Below, in pieces: positions 62,252 to 64,000 of a DNA stretch of 64,000 nucleotides. The stretch covers positions 394,814-458,813 of IMG/VR virus record IMGVR_UViG_3300023179_000009. One strand, 5' to 3'. Every line of letters begins with the position of its first letter. Position 1 is the stretch's first letter. The notes beneath the pieces are model-generated. The model was not told the DNA's origin and searched no databases. It saw only the letters and a list, made by a program, of their open reading frames with translations. The DNA is from a virus. Made by a program: the position numbers and the translations under genes.

Positions 62252-62259
62252 TATAAATA
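62252..62259 (+). promoter_or_regulatory. Late-promoter-like TATAAATA box
   Basis: A perfect late box in the 62166-62300 gap, 41 bases before the ATG of the strongly translated small protein. The rest of the gap (62174-62251) holds nothing recognised. Confidence 0.55.
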
Positions 62260-62300
62260 ATTGTGAATTTTAACCCTTTAACATATTAAGGAGAATCATT

Positions 62301-62642
62301 ATGGCTGCTAGTTCTGTAACAGGTGTCGGTCGTGGATCGGCTGTAAAGAAACAAAAAGGATCTGAGCATGTTAGCCTCGGAGCCGCAAAAATCGTTGGAC
62401 CCAGAGTGGTTTATGCTGGAAAAGCAACCACCGATGCAAGCGGAGACGTTACCGTGGTTTTGCCAAGACTTCCGGGTGTTGCCGCTAACTACGTAACAAT
62501 GGTAACCGAAACAGGCGTTTCTGCTGCTGGTGCTTGTGCTGTTTCGTTGACCTTATCGGCTAATGCCACAACTTTGGTTCTTAAAGGACCAGTCTCGACA
62601 GAGTGCAACGTTGTGATTGTCAAAGCTGGTTTGGCCATCTGA
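62301..62642 (+). CDS. Putative abundant head decoration protein
   Basis: The 113-residue protein has AAGGAGAATCAT, one of the best Shine-Dalgarno sites here, a late promoter upstream, and C/G-rich codons like the capsid gene, all signs of high expression. It is an all-beta, A/V/T-rich chain: VVYAGKATTDASGDVTVVLP, then VSLTLSANATTLVLKG and NVVIVKAGLAI. This resembles small head decoration or fibre-tip proteins. No family was matched. A terminator closes the unit. Confidence 0.6.
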   Translation: MAASSVTGVGRGSAVKKQKGSEHVSLGAAKIVGPRVVYAGKATTDASGDVTVVLPRLPGVAANYVTMVTETGVSAAGACAVSLTLSANATTLVLKGPVSTECNVVIVKAGLAI

Positions 62643-62671
62643 TCTTACAAAAGTAAATAGTTATAAATAGA

Positions 62672-62713
62672 AAACCGGCCCAAAATTTTGCAATTTTGGG
62701 CCGGTTTGTTTTT
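62672..62713. terminator. Strong Rho-independent terminator
   Basis: A 15-bp perfect stem (AAACCGGCCCAAAAT with ATTTTGGGCCGGTTT) and a 6-base loop. A T-run follows the forward end. The reverse gene stops at 62712, so it may serve both. TATAAATA at 62662-62669 sits just before it, with no forward gene following. Confidence 0.9.
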
Positions 62714-63044
62714 AACATTTTTTGATATTTTCTATATCAACAAGTTTATCAAACCAATAGTTCTCGGCAATTAATTTCGCATCATCGAATTCTATTAAAT
62801 CAGATTCGTTCCAAAGCCCATTTAATGTGTCTGTGTACAAAACGACAAATCGATTATATGTTTTTTTTGACTTAATTAGTTTTTGTGATTTTATTACTAC
62901 TTTTTCTAAAACTCCACGATTTGCTTTGATTAAACTATAAACGACATCCCCTGGACCATACAGCGTGCTGTAATTTTTTAAAAATTCTTCAACAATGCAC
63001 CCTGCTAGTTTTATGCCGCCCGAAAAGTTCTCATTTATAATCAT
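62712..63044 (-). CDS. Hypothetical protein downstream of the repeat protein
   Basis: I chose ATG 63044 (MIINENFSGGIKLAG), 1 base after the upstream stop; GTG 63056 is an alternative that would overlap it. The 110-residue protein has YGPGDVVYSLIKANRG and a basic middle. No family recognised. Coupled to the repeat gene, so it may be a chaperone or partner of it. Confidence 0.5.
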   Translation of the reverse strand: MIINENFSGGIKLAGCIVEEFLKNYSTLYGPGDVVYSLIKANRGVLEKVVIKSQKLIKSKKTYNRFVVLYTDTLNGLWNESDLIEFDDAKLIAENYWFDKLVDIENIKKC

Positions 63045-63045
63045 T

Positions 63046-64000
63046 TTAACCACCACTTAATTGTTTAATTTTTTTCATTATTTTTTCTCGGTTGTTTGTA
63101 ATCAAATTGTTTGAATTATTTAAAGTCAACACAAATTTTCCGCCTTTTGGATTTGGTGGCTTCTTGTGTTTGTTTAAATTATTTATCTTATCGCTTATAT
63201 TTAAAATTTTATCTTTTTGCTGAGTTGTGTCTGCAAATTTAACAACCCCGCCTTGAGATAACGGTGGGCTTGTGTTGCTCTCTATTGTTTTTAAATTAGA
63301 ATCTATATTGTCTATGTTGAGGTTTAACACCTTATCTTTTTCTTCTATGGGAGATATCTCATTTGAATAAAAGTCTCCTAATGGCGTAACGTATCTAAAT
63401 ACATTATTTTCTAAAATAATTCTTGATATAGTGGTTTTTTGTGGACTTAAATTGTTGCTGATGGAATAAACTTTTTGTCCTATTTCAAATGAATATTTTA
63501 TATCTCTTAAAAAATTATAAAAATCCATCGAAACAATCGAAGATATAGAAACTTTTACTCCTCCAAAAGTGAGTATATCTTGTCTTAATAAACTAAAAGG
63601 AGAAACAATTAGTCCCCCAGATGCCAAAAATATTAAATCAACTACAGCAGATCCATTGGCAGTTAAATCCAAAGATGAAACTAGATTATAATCAAAGTAA
63701 CTTAAAGAGAATCCGTTATTGATCACCCCGCCCATCGAGATTAGATTATATTCTAATTCAATCTCAGAAGTGCTACTAGCAAGTGAACCACCAGTAGAAA
63801 CAATAGTGTAAACTGCTGTCTCTAATCCAGCACCACCGGCAAGTGAACCACCAGTAGAAACAATAGTGCAAACTGCTGTCTCTAATCCAACACCACCGGC
63901 AAGTGAACCACCAGTAGAAACAATATTGTAAACTGCTGTCTCTGATCCAGCACCACCGGCAAGTGAGCCACCGGTGGCAGCAATATTGTAAACTGCTGAT
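63046..64000 (-). CDS. Large 20-residue-repeat protein (5' partial, continues past the right edge)
   Basis: The frame is open to base 64000 on the reverse strand. The first visible part is a tandem 20-residue unit, for example AGGAGLETAVYTIVSTGGSL, four times with few changes; then degenerate copies (SSTSEIELEYNLISMGGVIN and further). Such glycine-ended repeats suggest a beta-solenoid or beta-roll shaft, as in fibres or adhesins. The C-terminal 130 residues are unlike the repeat, with PPLSQGGVVKF and a basic end. The true start and full length are unknown. Confidence 0.7.
   Translation of the reverse strand, partial: SAVYNIAATGGSLAGGAGSETAVYNIVSTGGSLAGGVGLETAVCTIVSTGGSLAGGAGLETAVYTIVSTGGSLASSTSEIELEYNLISMGGVINNGFSLSYFDYNLVSSLDLTANGSAVVDLIFLASGGLIVSPFSLLRQDILTFGGVKVSISSIVSMDFYNFLRDIKYSFEIGQKVYSISNNLSPQKTTISRIILENNVFRYVTPLGDFYSNEISPIEEKDKVLNLNIDNIDSNLKTIESNTSPPLSQGGVVKFADTTQQKDKILNISDKINNLNKHKKPPNPKGGKFVLTLNNSNNLITNNREKIMKKIKQLSGG
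63781..64000 (-). repeat. 60-bp tandem repeat, four copies and continuing
   Basis: Units start at 63781, 63841, 63901 and 63961 (the last cut by the window edge), differing at about 1-6 positions each. They are in frame with the 63046 protein. High identity indicates recent expansion or gene conversion. Confidence 0.95.

Noticed and set aside
62662-62669. TATAAATA box just before the 62672 terminator
   Set aside because: A transcript would end at once and no forward gene follows, so chance in AT-rich DNA is more likely.
63160-63270. PPNPKGGK and PPLSQGGV segments resembling dispersed palindromic repeats of bacteria
   Set aside because: Only two imperfect copies, both in frame; not enough to call a repeat element.
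63781-64000. 60-bp repeats considered as a CRISPR array
   Set aside because: Units are directly adjacent without spacers and are in frame with a protein.

Overview
This window is a piece of the genome of a large tailed bacteriophage (class Caudoviricetes) with a contractile tail and T4-type virion assembly. The evidence is a set of recognisable T4-like morphogenesis genes: baseplate central spike (gp5-like), gp25, a gp6/baseplate-J protein and a tail-I-like wedge protein at the left. In the middle are large terminase (gp17), portal (gp20), a prohead core protein, prohead protease (gp21), scaffold (gp22) and major capsid protein (gp23). The DNA is AT-rich and densely packed, with many TAATG and ATGA overlaps. 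Several intergenic TATAAATA boxes match the T4 late promoter. No host gene, rRNA or tRNA was recognised. The host cannot be named from this sequence, and the phage is probably known only from environmental sequencing.

Layout. (1) 1-16.7 kb: baseplate and tail module, including three consecutive related PKD-domain proteins, with glycosyltransferase-like genes interleaved. (2) 16.7-26 kb: small unknown genes, a GT9-like glycosyltransferase, a GIY-YIG homing endonuclease abutting an actin-like ATPase, a protein made of two copies of one domain, and a 1197-residue charged protein. (3) 26-36.5 kb: short genes on alternating strands. They include a metallothionein-like tail with its own start, a Toprim primase, a Cas4/RecB-like nuclease, a membrane-anchored trypsin-like protease, a gluzincin metalloprotease, a very acidic repeat protein, a ferritin-like protein and an M28 aminopeptidase. 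(4) 36.5-48.8 kb: head and packaging module, with an intein in the portal gene and a 2H phosphoesterase upstream. (5) 48.8-52.7 kb: a homing-endonuclease pair just behind the capsid gene, and a lone SF2-like ATPase with its own promoter. (6) 52.7-60.9 kb: a late-promoter operon of candidate internal head proteins (one kinase-like), a fucosyltransferase/nuclease/sulfotransferase cluster, a reverse-strand operon with a nuclease-like protein, a SpoU RNA methyltransferase and a LAGLIDADG endonuclease. (7) 61-64 kb: a TnpB element, a strongly translated small (possibly decoration) protein, and the end of a reverse-strand gene built from 20-residue repeats.

The most striking pattern is dispersed. 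About ten otherwise unrelated proteins begin with a short leader of the form M-K-[ST]-F-x-x-[WY]-[LI], usually followed within 25 residues by [LI]-x-E. This resembles the T4 capsid-targeting sequence (MKTYQEFIAE) that sends internal proteins into the prohead and is cut by the gp21 protease. Since a gp21-like protease and scaffold are encoded here, I infer a large cargo set packaged in the head and perhaps ejected with the DNA. It includes a kinase-like protein and, less certainly, a nuclease.

At least five kinds of mobile or homing element coexist: GIY-YIG, LAGLIDADG, a TnsA-like PD-(D/E)XK enzyme with a NUMOD-like partner, an intein, and TnpB. Functions below are read from motifs by eye; no database search was possible.
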